Virus record (IMG/VR): IMGVR_UViG_3300050821_000727
Span: 1-52,886 of that record
Origin: a virus
Length of the DNA: 52,886 nucleotides
Reading direction: 5' to 3' (one strand)
A program made the translations under genes and the position numbers. Numbering within the stretch: the first letter of the stretch is position 1; every line of letters begins with the position of its first letter. Of this stretch, positions 26,792-35,286 are shown one piece after another. A model generated the notes under the pieces. It made no database searches and was not told the DNA's origin. It saw only the letters and a list, made by a program, of their open reading frames with translations.

Positions 26792-27279
26792 TATAAAGTT
26801 AGACTATCATGTTTCCAGATAATACGCTGAGTGGGAGTAACAAGCATAAATGAAGGAGGAACTCTGTCAGCATCCCATTCCTTATTGAATGGTTCAATTC
26901 CTTCTGCTCTCTTGAATCTAGTCCAAAACTCAGAACAAAATTGTTTATCCGCCGCGCCTTGGTGGACTGCAAGAGTAAAACAGAGCAATCCTTTCCAGTC
27001 ATATTTCTGCCCTTGGCATTTCTTAAAAAATTCAATCCCTTCCTCAAAATCATGTGGCTCATTGTCGCGTAGGACTGCAGCCAATCCATCTGAACGAAAC
27101 GAGTATTGATTTACTCCAATTCCATTTCTGCTGGCATAAGATGTCTTATCACCAGCATATATCTCAACATGAGCGACCTTAGTCCATGTCTTAATAGCGA
27201 TAAGCCAGTCGATAATACTGTGGCTGAAATACATCAGCGTATCGCCGGGTTGGAGTAAATCAATCTCGAATTTGGGCAT
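26791..27279 (-). CDS. Permuted papain-like hydrolase (YiiX/NlpC-P60-like)
   Basis: The 162-residue protein has LLQPGDTLMYFS at its start, VAHVEIYAGD with a candidate catalytic His, and later QFCSEFWTRF with a candidate Cys. This order (His before Cys) is that of permuted papain-fold amidases of the YiiX/YaeF group. The usual targets are amide or acyl bonds, including peptidoglycan. It lies by membrane-protein genes that look like a lysis cassette, so a lysis or wall-opening role is likely. Confidence 0.75.
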   Translation of the reverse strand: MPKFEIDLLQPGDTLMYFSHSIIDWLIAIKTWTKVAHVEIYAGDKTSYASRNGIGVNQYSFRSDGLAAVLRDNEPHDFEEGIEFFKKCQGQKYDWKGLLCFTLAVHQGAADKQFCSEFWTRFKRAEGIEPFNKEWDADRVPPSFMLVTPTQRIIWKHDSLTL

Positions 27280-27284
27280 ACTAA

Positions 27285-27809
27285 TTAGAACGTAAAACCA
27301 GCTTCGATTAAGAATGACGGATTACTGTTGAACTTCTTGGTGGTATAGATTGGCAAACTAAGACCAATCTCAGAGAAAGTGTTGGCAGTCATTTTCTTTT
27401 TAAGCACTATTCGAGGCTCAATAACTCCACCATTAACAGTACTATCATATCCACCAAGCAAGTCTCCTTCAAGTTCTGTGTCCATATATCGAACAGCAGC
27501 ATAACCAATACCAGCCTCAGCAGCATTGATTGGCGAACCTACGCCACTGAATTGAAATGACACAGGAATAGTAACAGCACTATTTGGAATGTCATATTGC
27601 AAATCCAGAATACTAGATGCATTAACCCCAGTAACTTGTTTATAGCCAGTGGCTGCTTCAAGTGTTAGATTTGTCCAAGTACCGTTGGTGGTGAAACTTG
27701 TCAAGTACAGTTCAGCAGATGTAAAGAACGTTACAGGAGCATTTGTTTGTGCCTCAACACATGCTGTAGTTAGCAAAGTCGCGGCGATTAGTGTCAGTAG
27801 TTTTTTCAT
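27285..27809 (-). CDS. Outer-membrane beta-barrel-like protein
   Basis: A 174-residue protein with a Sec signal (MKKLLTLIAATLLTTACVEA) and alternating beta strands. It ends in the aromatic EAGFTF, as bacterial outer-membrane proteins do for BAM recognition. A phage-encoded barrel could change the host surface, for example to block superinfection, as proposed for lambda Lom. It follows the hydrolase by 5 bp. The barrel call is by pattern. Confidence 0.65.
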   Translation of the reverse strand: MKKLLTLIAATLLTTACVEAQTNAPVTFFTSAELYLTSFTTNGTWTNLTLEAATGYKQVTGVNASSILDLQYDIPNSAVTIPVSFQFSGVGSPINAAEAGIGYAAVRYMDTELEGDLLGGYDSTVNGGVIEPRIVLKKKMTANTFSEIGLSLPIYTTKKFNSNPSFLIEAGFTF

Positions 27810-27821
27810 TTGTTTTGTTTG

Positions 27822-28076
27822 TTATGGATTTAATGGTGGTGCTGTCATAGGAGATTGTTTAGGTTGAGTAGGTTGAATCTGTTTGCCTTTTGGTATCCAA
27901 AAGAAATATCCAACTCCACGAAGTAGTCCACCTTTATCTTGTGTCCAAGGATAAATCTTTAATATCATATGCCAAATTCCTGCACCAACAGGCAATAAGA
28001 GTAGTGTCCACCACTGATTTAGTTGTGTAACAACTTGCTGAACATCAATATGTGGGAGAGCATTTGTTGGATTCAT
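27822..28076 (-). CDS. Small membrane protein, holin candidate
   Basis: The 84-residue protein has a single strong hydrophobic segment (WWTLLLLPVGAGIWHMILKIYPW, about residues 22-44) and a Pro/Gln-rich soluble tail. It is the first of three small membrane proteins in a row beside a papain-like hydrolase, which suggests a holin or related lysis role. Confidence 0.6.
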   Translation of the reverse strand: MNPTNALPHIDVQQVVTQLNQWWTLLLLPVGAGIWHMILKIYPWTQDKGGLLRGVGYFFWIPKGKQIQPTQPKQSPMTAPPLNP

Positions 28077-28429
28077 GGAAATGTAGCATTTGTTAGTTTG
28101 TTTGTGCTAAATGTTTGTACAACAGCTGACACAGGTTTAGTACCTTCTCCTTCAGGTTCAATATTAAGTCGTCTATCAATATTCGCTATATGAAATTTAA
28201 TAGAACGAAGGTCATTCGTTATTCCAGCTATTATCTGTTCATCTTGTATTAACTTTGATGGCCCATGTATAGTAATAACTACCCAATCAAGTTGTGCAGC
28301 AATCTGGTCACGGAAACCAATGATAGTAGCAATGCCTACAAGTATTCCAAGACCTGTTGTTTGCCACCAAACTATACGTCTACTCTTAACCCATCTTTGT
28401 GTTTCGTCTGATGTATGTGATAACTTCAT
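28073..28429 (-). CDS. Membrane protein, spanin/lysis-region candidate
   Basis: The protein of 118 residues has a basic start, one membrane span (about 24-42, TTGLGILVGIATIIGF) and a long helical part outside. This topology fits an inner-membrane spanin or an anchored lysis regulator. It overlaps its neighbours by 4 bp on both sides. No lipobox partner was identified with confidence. Confidence 0.55.
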   Translation of the reverse strand: MKLSHTSDETQRWVKSRRIVWWQTTGLGILVGIATIIGFRDQIAAQLDWVVITIHGPSKLIQDEQIIAGITNDLRSIKFHIANIDRRLNIEPEGEGTKPVSAVVQTFSTNKLTNATFP

Positions 28430-28644
28430 TTAGTTGTTCTCCCTACTATATCACCAATTATTAGTGCTGCTGGTAATAATACTGCTCCAACACCCATCAA
28501 CCAAGATTGTCTATTTTCAAGAACTAAGATACGTTGTCTGTCAACCTCTAGTCGTTCTTTTAAAGCATCAGAAGCAATTTTTAATGCCTTTTCACGTTCA
28601 GATTGAACGGCTTCGATATACTCTTTTAGAGGGACTGTTTCCAT
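28426..28644 (-). CDS. Coiled-coil membrane protein
   Basis: The 72-residue protein has a charged helix (about 5-45, PLKEYIEAVQSEREKALKI) followed by one hydrophobic span (LMGVGAVLLPAALIIG) and a short basic end. Such small proteins are frequent in phage lysis regions. It might be a holin or an anchor; the sequence does not decide. Confidence 0.6.
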   Translation of the reverse strand: METVPLKEYIEAVQSEREKALKIASDALKERLEVDRQRILVLENRQSWLMGVGAVLLPAALIIGDIVGRTTK

Positions 28645-28646
28645 TA

Positions 28647-29003
28647 TTAGTATGTATTAGTGTTTATAAACATTCCATATAGATTATTTGTTATGTATAA
28701 TCCAGTTGTATAGTTGTAGCGAACACGCTGTATGACAACATAATTTGTACCGGGAATAATACAAGACCCTGGAATTAATTGACGATTATTTCCGCCAAAG
28801 ACAGGAGAGTTAGTAAACACCGATGTACCATCAAAACTAGTGACAGTCATTTGTGCACTAACTTGTACCATGTTTTCAGAACCGTCCTGTGGATAGATGG
28901 CAATTCCGGCGTACTTGCTGCTGCCCCAGTCGGCTATGTAATTGATTTGTCCAAACGCCGGAGCGCAGAGCAGGCAGAATAATATGGTGCGAAGGAGGGT
29001 CAT
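28647..29003 (-). CDS. Secreted small protein, 118 aa
   Basis: The start is taken at 29003, where ATG overlaps the stop of the glycosidase gene (ATGA) and opens a signal peptide (MTLLRTILFCLLCAPAFGQ). An upstream ATG at 29042 would bury the signal. The mature part is beta-rich and Asn/Thr-rich. Base composition changes inside the gene: the signal-coding end is GC-rich like the glycosidase gene, the rest AT-rich, which suggests a recombination joint. Confidence 0.7.
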   Translation of the reverse strand: MTLLRTILFCLLCAPAFGQINYIADWGSSKYAGIAIYPQDGSENMVQVSAQMTVTSFDGTSVFTNSPVFGGNNRQLIPGSCIIPGTNYVVIQRVRYNYTTGLYITNNLYGMFINTNTY

Positions 29004-31504
29004 GGGCCACCCGCCCCAGTTGACATTTGAATAATTGACCACGTCATGTTGCCGGTAAATGTAAGTGCGGTCATTGATGTTACAAAATTGGTGGTAGTAT
29101 AGGTCGTAATCGACAAGCCCGGAATCAAACCGCCATTGTCGGTAAGATTAACCACATAGTTTGTGGTGGGCATCACCACAGGAAAGGATATGGTTTGCGC
29201 CGTGGCTCCAACCAATGTCACGTTTGTCTTGCCAGCTTGTGTGGCTGGTATGAAAAGTCCACCTGATTGGTTAGTCGAAGATAAGGATGTCGAGGCGTTT
29301 ACGTTTGTTATATTAGCCCCATTTAACGCCGGGGTTAGTGACGCAACTCCATCGTTGTATATTTTTACAAATTCATTCGATTGTAATGCTCGATTCCAGA
29401 TTTTTGCATCATCAAAGTTTCCAGTGAAGGCGGTTGCACCATACCTAGTGCCAAAATAAATCACCGCATTGGCGCTGCCGGAGCCTTCATACGGCAGAAA
29501 ACCCGACTGGGCAGCACTTGCCACTTGTTGGCCATCAAGCCAAAGACGATTACTTACCCCGTCGTAGGAGGCCCCCACCAAATGCCAGACATTGGTAGCA
29601 ATTCTGGTGCTCGGATTGTATGCTGGACGTGAATCGCTGTGAGAGTTGTTCAGTGAATCGAAGTACAGGTAGTTGCTAGACTGTAGCACGACGTTCCAAT
29701 CGCCATTTACCGTCCCATCGCCACGGCCAATGATGCCCAGAAATGAGTTGTTCCCAGCATCCGATTTTATATTTATCCAAACCGCAGCAGTGAAGTTGGT
29801 TAAGTTTTGTAGTGCTACATTGACGCTTGAGTTGAAATTAGTTACAAAACCAGTGCCGTTTAATTGTAACCCATAACCATAGACCCCAACGTTCGTGCGC
29901 AAGGTCGCATCGGTCAGCAATCCGTCTGAACCTCCTGTTGAAAAATCGTTGACATATGTTCCCGATGACTCACTAAAAGGATACCAAAGGATAAGTCCGT
30001 CGTTGATTCCGTTTTGAAACCTTGCCGCCGATATAATCGATTGATTGTTGGTTGCTATGACGTTTCCTCCATTTACTACTGGTGATTGAGGAGAAACCAA
30101 CAAAGTAGCCCCGCCGTTGGCAGGACAGGTAAAAGTGACATTTGTAGATGTGAAATAGTTTGTCTGGCTCCAAATATCCAGCACATTCGCGATGTTATTG
30201 GGTGCGATTCTGAGAATCGCTAATGGGATTGTAACGGTAGCGGTTGAGTTAGTGGCCCAAGGTATGACCTGAATTGCAGTTTGGCCGTTACGCATGAATT
30301 TTGCTATTGTGACTGCGGTTGAATTGCTTTGAACAATTTGTCCTCCGAGTCCGCTGTCTAAGTCTATCTGATACAAATAATTGTTTGTTGGTAGCTGAGG
30401 CTCTGTTGTTCCAAAAGAAGCAAAATAAATAATTGGCCCGCCAAGAATTGCCTGCATTCCGAGATTCTCATTAACAAAATTAGTTGACCATGCCCCAAAT
30501 GACCACACTCCGGCAAAATTTATGTTCGCAATGCCAGCATTTTTCACCCAATCAAGTGAGCAGGCATTCAGGACAAATGGCATGAAGTCGTTGAAGTTTG
30601 TTATCTGGTCGCCATCTTGAGTTGCGAATCGAACAGTGATTCCAGCAGGCAGTTCAGATGCCAGTTGTGGATTTTGATAAATCAAGTGAGATAAATAGCT
30701 CGCACCAGTTTCCATGATTGGTTGACCGCTGTTTGTGTACGCCAAAACCATGGCATTCCACGCATTCCAAATTTGCTGGAGATTCGCTTGAGCGGTTGGA
30801 ACACCAAGTTGAGGTTCAAATTTTATTCCATCAAAACCCCACTGCATGGCCTGTGCTATATTCGTCTGGTACAATGCTCCTGCCTGCGGTTTTCCTCCCG
30901 AAGAAGTAGAATTAGGCTCGATATAGAGACATGCTTTCATTCCATAAGCATGAATCAATGCAGCCGCTGCCGCCATACCTTGTGGAAAGTTGTTTGAGTT
31001 GGCATATAACATACCCGCCGAATTTGTTCCCCCAGCCCATCCGTCATCTATTGTGTAAACATACACAGGAAGATTATTGGCAAAATTTTTGTTTGATAAT
31101 GTTACCAAATCATTCGTCAAATTTGTGACGTTGAACGATACTCCGTAAGCTCCAAATGAATTATTACCCACCCAATTTACAAGTTGGCGACTTTGGCCCA
31201 GTGTGCTCAATAAAGCAAAATTTGTTGAATCTAAAGAACCATTTACCGTAAAAGAAACAAGTGAAGTATTGCCTGTCACCACCCCCTGCGCCGCTGCGAC
31301 CATTGCGTTGGTGCCATTAGAAGTGAACTTCGTAACTAAATTCTGTCCCGCCGGTGCACTAACAACACCAGAAGCATCCAACGATATATTCGTTGCAGAC
31401 CCTCCGCCAGAACCACCATTAGCTGATATTGTTGGCGTAACTAAGCCACCCCTACCAAATGCTACAATAGGTAGAAGTGCTAACAGAACAATTAATTTTT
31501 TCAT
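29000..31504 (-). CDS. GH27-like glycosidase with LamG domain
   Basis: The 834-residue protein has a signal peptide (1-17), a Gly/Ser linker, then a GH27/GH36-type (alpha-galactosidase clan) barrel: YVYTIDDGW, the FPQG helix, LIHAYGMKACLYIEP, WGFDGIKFEP, VRFATQDGDQI and AILGGPIIYF. A LamG/ConA domain follows (LILWYPFSESSGTY ... RLWLDGQQVASA), then a Thr-rich end. In GH27 the nucleophile is Asp in LLKFD; here the aligned residue is Glu. The gene is GC-richer (about 50%) than its neighbours and is probably imported. It may degrade host surface polysaccharide. Confidence 0.85.
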   Translation of the reverse strand: MKKLIVLLALLPIVAFGRGGLVTPTISANGGSGGGSATNISLDASGVVSAPAGQNLVTKFTSNGTNAMVAAAQGVVTGNTSLVSFTVNGSLDSTNFALLSTLGQSRQLVNWVGNNSFGAYGVSFNVTNLTNDLVTLSNKNFANNLPVYVYTIDDGWAGGTNSAGMLYANSNNFPQGMAAAAALIHAYGMKACLYIEPNSTSSGGKPQAGALYQTNIAQAMQWGFDGIKFEPQLGVPTAQANLQQIWNAWNAMVLAYTNSGQPIMETGASYLSHLIYQNPQLASELPAGITVRFATQDGDQITNFNDFMPFVLNACSLDWVKNAGIANINFAGVWSFGAWSTNFVNENLGMQAILGGPIIYFASFGTTEPQLPTNNYLYQIDLDSGLGGQIVQSNSTAVTIAKFMRNGQTAIQVIPWATNSTATVTIPLAILRIAPNNIANVLDIWSQTNYFTSTNVTFTCPANGGATLLVSPQSPVVNGGNVIATNNQSIISAARFQNGINDGLILWYPFSESSGTYVNDFSTGGSDGLLTDATLRTNVGVYGYGLQLNGTGFVTNFNSSVNVALQNLTNFTAAVWINIKSDAGNNSFLGIIGRGDGTVNGDWNVVLQSSNYLYFDSLNNSHSDSRPAYNPSTRIATNVWHLVGASYDGVSNRLWLDGQQVASAAQSGFLPYEGSGSANAVIYFGTRYGATAFTGNFDDAKIWNRALQSNEFVKIYNDGVASLTPALNGANITNVNASTSLSSTNQSGGLFIPATQAGKTNVTLVGATAQTISFPVVMPTTNYVVNLTDNGGLIPGLSITTYTTTNFVTSMTALTFTGNMTWSIIQMSTGAGGP

Positions 31505-31507
31505 TTG

Positions 31508-31909
31508 TTATTTTATTGGCCCAAATGAACCTATTGATGGCCCTTTTGTCTGTGATAAATCATTTCGTTTAAGTATAGTAACTGCAATAGTCGTCCCGCC
31601 TCTACTATATACCCAAACTGCTTGTCCAAAATTAGAAGCATCAAATTGTTGTCCAGAACCAAATCCATCTGCATTTACTGTTCCCGGCTTCGATAAAATT
31701 CCATTAAAATTGGTTGGGTCGGTAGTATGACCAATACCATAGTAGCAATCATTGGCACCAACATTCTGTATATAACGTCCAGCATACTCACCAATATCTC
31801 CTGTTATGTCTGGTAAAACAATAGTTGGTTTACTATCAGCAATAGCAATAGGATTAGTTGGTACTTGAACAACATCTTTTTCTACAACATCTACAGTTCT
31901 TAAAGGCAT
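31508..31909 (-). CDS. Small beta-rich virion protein
   Basis: The 133-residue protein has no signal peptide. It contains YIQNVGANDCYYGIGHTTDP and a QAVWVYSRGGTTIAVTILKR end, a pattern seen in small head or decoration proteins of phages. It lies near the major capsid gene, beyond a strong hairpin. A capsid-surface or head-fibre role is inferred. Confidence 0.6.
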   Translation of the reverse strand: MPLRTVDVVEKDVVQVPTNPIAIADSKPTIVLPDITGDIGEYAGRYIQNVGANDCYYGIGHTTDPTNFNGILSKPGTVNADGFGSGQQFDASNFGQAVWVYSRGGTTIAVTILKRNDLSQTKGPSIGSFGPIK

Positions 31910-31918
31910 AAAATATTA

Positions 31919-31949
31919 GGGTGAGTGTAGAATTGAACCACACTCACCC
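31919..31949 (-). terminator. Strong 10-bp hairpin in late operon
   Basis: A perfect stem GGGTGAGTGT/ACACTCACCC encloses 11 nt in the gap between 31909 and 31964. On the - strand it is followed by TAATATTTTA, a weak U-run. It could cut off part of the capsid transcript, leaving capsid mRNA more abundant, or protect its 3' end. Confidence 0.65.
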
Positions 31950-31963
31950 ATTGATTGTTTACT

Positions 31964-32467
31964 TTACTGTTGATAAGTTACAGTCACAGTTTCATATGAC
32001 CCAACAGTAGTGTTAGTGACCCAACATCCAAACAGGAAGTAATAATTTACTCCACTATAGATTGTTGAAGTACCAGCCAATGCAGCAGCACTCAAACGCT
32101 GTGGCCAGTTATTAGTTGCAGCAGCAACATTATTGGTCACATCAATTAGTGCGATGTTAGTCGTAGCATTGGTTACATTGTAATAGTTTGTCCAGATTGT
32201 AATATAGTTAGTTGCATAACTAAGTCTATTAGTGAACGCTGGAGTTGTGTATAGCAAACTATTAGTTGGTGCATCAACAAATAATGCTGATACATTTGTA
32301 GTGCCGGGTGCTGTCAAGACAATTTGTGTAATCTTGAGAGTCCCGTTAGTAACTGACAATAGATTGGTATAAGTACCCGGAAGAATTGTCAGTGTAGTAG
32401 TAATTGCTTGCGAAACATTAACAAACAATGCCATCGCAGCAACCAGAAGGATTAATTTTTTAATCAT
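31964..32467 (-). CDS. Secreted Thr/Asn-rich protein by capsid gene
   Basis: A 167-residue protein with a signal peptide (MKKLILLVAAMALFVNVSQA) and a beta-rich, Asn/Thr/Leu-rich mature part (TLTILPGTYTNLLSV). It is directly after the capsid gene and before a strong hairpin, so it is probably made at high level. Export of such an abundant product is unusual. No family is known. Confidence 0.7.
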   Translation of the reverse strand: MIKKLILLVAAMALFVNVSQAITTTLTILPGTYTNLLSVTNGTLKITQIVLTAPGTTNVSALFVDAPTNSLLYTTPAFTNRLSYATNYITIWTNYYNVTNATTNIALIDVTNNVAAATNNWPQRLSAAALAGTSTIYSGVNYYFLFGCWVTNTTVGSYETVTVTYQQ

Positions 32468-32487
32468 ATTATTTCTTGGTTAATAGT

Positions 32488-33822
32488 TTAGGCAGCAGCA
32501 ACGGCGGGGCGTTGACGCAAGATTAATATTGGAAATGCGAAACGTCTTTCTGTCATGATAAGACCATGAACTAATGACGCTTTGAGTTGCAAGTTTTCAC
32601 CAAAGTCGTTCATTTCATAAGTGCCATCAGCATTTGTAATCAACAGTTGGTCAGTCAGCCTAACTTCACCATTCCAACGAAGAGAATAGAATTTCTCTCC
32701 TGTCATATTCTTCTGAGCAAACTCTTTAGGTGGAGGGCCAACCTTAATAGTTTTGCAGAAGTAATCTCCAAGCAACCATGCAATAGAGAATGGAGAGGAG
32801 ACTAGAGAAGTGTAATACGGATTAGGTTTCCACTTCTGGTCAGTTGGGTCAAATATTTCCGGGTCAATCGGAAATCCCGCAGCCCAAAGAACATTACCAC
32901 CACCATCAACAATATTAGCCGTTGAATAACGAATAGGATATTTCTTAATCTTACAGGTTATTGTACCAAACAGTGAACCTTTGAAATCTTCAAACAGCAA
33001 ATCAAGGTTAACAGATTTCAATTGACCTTGAACACCATTAATACCATTAACATCAGGGTCAAATGTAAAGTTGAAGAAGTCCTCAGAGCCACAGAACAAA
33101 GCATAACGACCTTTGAGTCCTTCATTATCCTTTGGCATATTCATAACGCCATTGAATGAGGGAGCACCCAAATCATCCTGCAAGTTCATAATCGCGCGAT
33201 AAATATCACGCAACCTGAGATTTTGAAGAACACCTGTATTCCCACCAGCACCTTGAGTAACAGCAACTAACCATGCAGCAGTCTTAGAATTAGCTGCATT
33301 AAGTGTTGAGTTACCAGCAGCAATAGGAGCACCACCAACAAGTCCAGTACCACAAAGATAGACATAGTTTGCATTAAACCACATCTGAGTCTCAATAAAC
33401 TGGTTGTTGGAGCAAGCAATCTGTTTAACAATATCATCTGAGTTAAACTTAATATACTTATCCCAAAATACTTGGAATGAAGGAATGAAGTTAAACACAT
33501 ACGAACCGTACTTGTGTCTGTACAGAACAGCCTGTTCATTAGACTCTGTGACCTGATAGATGTCTTTATTAGCTGCTGTAGTGATAGGATTCGGGAAGAA
33601 GAATGACCGTCCAACAGGTGTACGCTGTGGAGTTACTGCTTCCATCACTGAACCCATGTTTTCTTGCCAAGGAATTGACCCATACATTTGGTCAAACTCA
33701 TTCCAGTTGGCGTACTGAGGAATCTCGTTATGTACGAGATAGAAGGGAAGTTGTGCAAACAAGTTATTCGCTTGAATAACTGCTGGCGAGAACTGCCCCG
33801 GTAAGTTATAAAAACTTGGCAT
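32488..33822 (-). CDS. Major capsid protein
   Basis: The 444-residue protein lies directly after the scaffold-like gene and is preceded by a sigma-54-type promoter and a good Shine-Dalgarno site (GAAAGG). It is rich in aromatic and beta segments (QVTESNEQAVLYRHKYGSYVF) and has no enzyme motif. Length and order (terminase, portal, scaffold, capsid) identify it as the HK97-fold capsid subunit. The sequence itself is distant from well-known families. Confidence 0.8.
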   Translation of the reverse strand: MPSFYNLPGQFSPAVIQANNLFAQLPFYLVHNEIPQYANWNEFDQMYGSIPWQENMGSVMEAVTPQRTPVGRSFFFPNPITTAANKDIYQVTESNEQAVLYRHKYGSYVFNFIPSFQVFWDKYIKFNSDDIVKQIACSNNQFIETQMWFNANYVYLCGTGLVGGAPIAAGNSTLNAANSKTAAWLVAVTQGAGGNTGVLQNLRLRDIYRAIMNLQDDLGAPSFNGVMNMPKDNEGLKGRYALFCGSEDFFNFTFDPDVNGINGVQGQLKSVNLDLLFEDFKGSLFGTITCKIKKYPIRYSTANIVDGGGNVLWAAGFPIDPEIFDPTDQKWKPNPYYTSLVSSPFSIAWLLGDYFCKTIKVGPPPKEFAQKNMTGEKFYSLRWNGEVRLTDQLLITNADGTYEMNDFGENLQLKASLVHGLIMTERRFAFPILILRQRPAVAAA

Positions 33823-34015
33823 GTTAGCCTTTCAATTAATTATTAAAATTTCAGTTAAACTCAATCCAAGTTTACCGTAAACTTGTAACCGAGCTAAATG
33901 CCCTTTTAGCAACTATTAGAGGCTAATGTAAATGCCCTTTTACTTATTAGAGGCTACTATCCGACTCTTGACCACTTTATAGCATTTTTTATGCCAAAAT
34001 AAATTAACTATTAAA
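33823..34015 (-). promoter_or_regulatory. Capsid gene leader with repeats
   Basis: This 193-bp gap holds the capsid promoter. It also holds two direct repeats in the transcribed leader (33895-33925 and 33929-33955, the same apart from 4 extra bases in one) and a hairpin CAAGTTT/AAACTTG near 33868-33886. The repeats may serve mRNA stability or binding of a regulator. Confidence 0.6.
33981..33996 (-). promoter_or_regulatory. Sigma-54-type promoter of capsid gene
   Basis: On the - strand it reads TGGCATAAAAAATGCT, with GG and GC exactly 10 apart. It matches four other intergenic sites of this phage in TGGCAT and ATGCT. Transcription would start near 33970, giving a leader of about 150 nt to the capsid ATG. 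It should be driven by the phage activator acting on host sigma-54. Confidence 0.85.
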
Positions 34016-35284
34016 TCATCTCCTTGATGGCATACCATCAAGTGAAAATACAGATGGAACACCATTTGCCAATACTCCATTCTGCTCTTTCTTAATAGGT
34101 TGAGTATCTGATGAAGGTTCTCCGCGCTTTAACTCATCATTTTTAATTTGTGCAACTGTCTGACCATTCTTTGCTTCTCTTAATTCTGCACCTTGAATAA
34201 TCATTGCAACAAAGAGGTCACTCGCAACCTCAGCAATAGGAGATGATTGCCAGTAGATTGGTAGCATTGATTTGAAATCAGACTTTATGTCTTTCAACTT
34301 CTTGTCCCCTGAACCTTCAACATTAACAGAGTACTCAAGCAATTTAGGGTCAGCAACCCAAGCAAATCTTTCTTTTCTTACAGCCTCAACTGCTTGAAGG
34401 TCTGATTGTATTTGTTGCTTAAATCGTTGTGGAAAAGTTTGAAGTTGACCACCAATCTGTTGTACAGCATTAGTACAGGCGGATAAATTACCAGCAATAC
34501 GAATCTCGTCAGCATCAGATGGCTCTCGTTCTTCTGACAATACTGGCTTACCATTTTTATCGAACCCTGTAATATCTCTAAACTTCTTTGCAGCTTTAAT
34601 AGCAAGTAACGCTTGTTCCCAACACTGTCCTTCTGTCTGAGCAAAGTATCCTTTCGATTGCAACTGTTGATATTCTGGACTTAATGTATATCCTTGGTCG
34701 TGTTGTAGATAGGTTGCTTCTCTAAGCGCAGCGAGTCCCTTGTTTTCTTTGATTAAATTGGCAGCATATTCTCGTGATTGACGAGACATATTCTTTAGAT
34801 TAATCTGCTCTTGTGGAGTAAAGCCAGTATAATCAAAAGCATCTTGACCATCTTTATGCTCCTTAACAGGAGTTATTGGCTTAATCGACCCGCTTTTCTC
34901 TTGCTCTTTACTCTTGTCCTCAACTTTAGCATCTTCCTTTTTAACTTCTGTAGGCGCTTTGAGAACCGATTTAGGTTCATCTTTCTTAACTTCTTCTTTC
35001 TTTTCATCTTTCTTTGGCTCTTCCTTTTTAATTTCTTCAACCTTCTTATCATCGGTAGGAGATTTAATAACTAACTCTGGCTTCTCATTATCCTTCTTAA
35101 CTTCTGCTGAATCAGTCTTGACTTCTTTATGGTCAATAGATACCACTGAATCTCCAACCCCCTTATTAGCAAAATTAGGGTCATAAGTAAAGGTCATTTC
35201 CTTTACCTCTTTAGGTGGTTCAGATGGCATCTCAGGAGTTAATCCTCTACCTGCACCGGGAGTTGGTTTAATATCGTCTGGCAT
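34016..35284 (-). CDS. Scaffold-like protein, Lys/Glu-rich
   Basis: The 422-residue protein has a highly charged N-terminal 150 residues of Lys, Glu and Pro (KKEEPKKDEKKEEVKK) followed by a helical body. Such composition and a location between portal and capsid are typical of phage scaffolds, which direct capsid assembly and then leave. No protease domain is seen in or near it. Confidence 0.75.
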   Translation of the reverse strand: MPDDIKPTPGAGRGLTPEMPSEPPKEVKEMTFTYDPNFANKGVGDSVVSIDHKEVKTDSAEVKKDNEKPELVIKSPTDDKKVEEIKKEEPKKDEKKEEVKKDEPKSVLKAPTEVKKEDAKVEDKSKEQEKSGSIKPITPVKEHKDGQDAFDYTGFTPQEQINLKNMSRQSREYAANLIKENKGLAALREATYLQHDQGYTLSPEYQQLQSKGYFAQTEGQCWEQALLAIKAAKKFRDITGFDKNGKPVLSEEREPSDADEIRIAGNLSACTNAVQQIGGQLQTFPQRFKQQIQSDLQAVEAVRKERFAWVADPKLLEYSVNVEGSGDKKLKDIKSDFKSMLPIYWQSSPIAEVASDLFVAMIIQGAELREAKNGQTVAQIKNDELKRGEPSSDTQPIKKEQNGVLANGVPSVFSLDGMPSRR

Positions 35285-35286
35285 AG

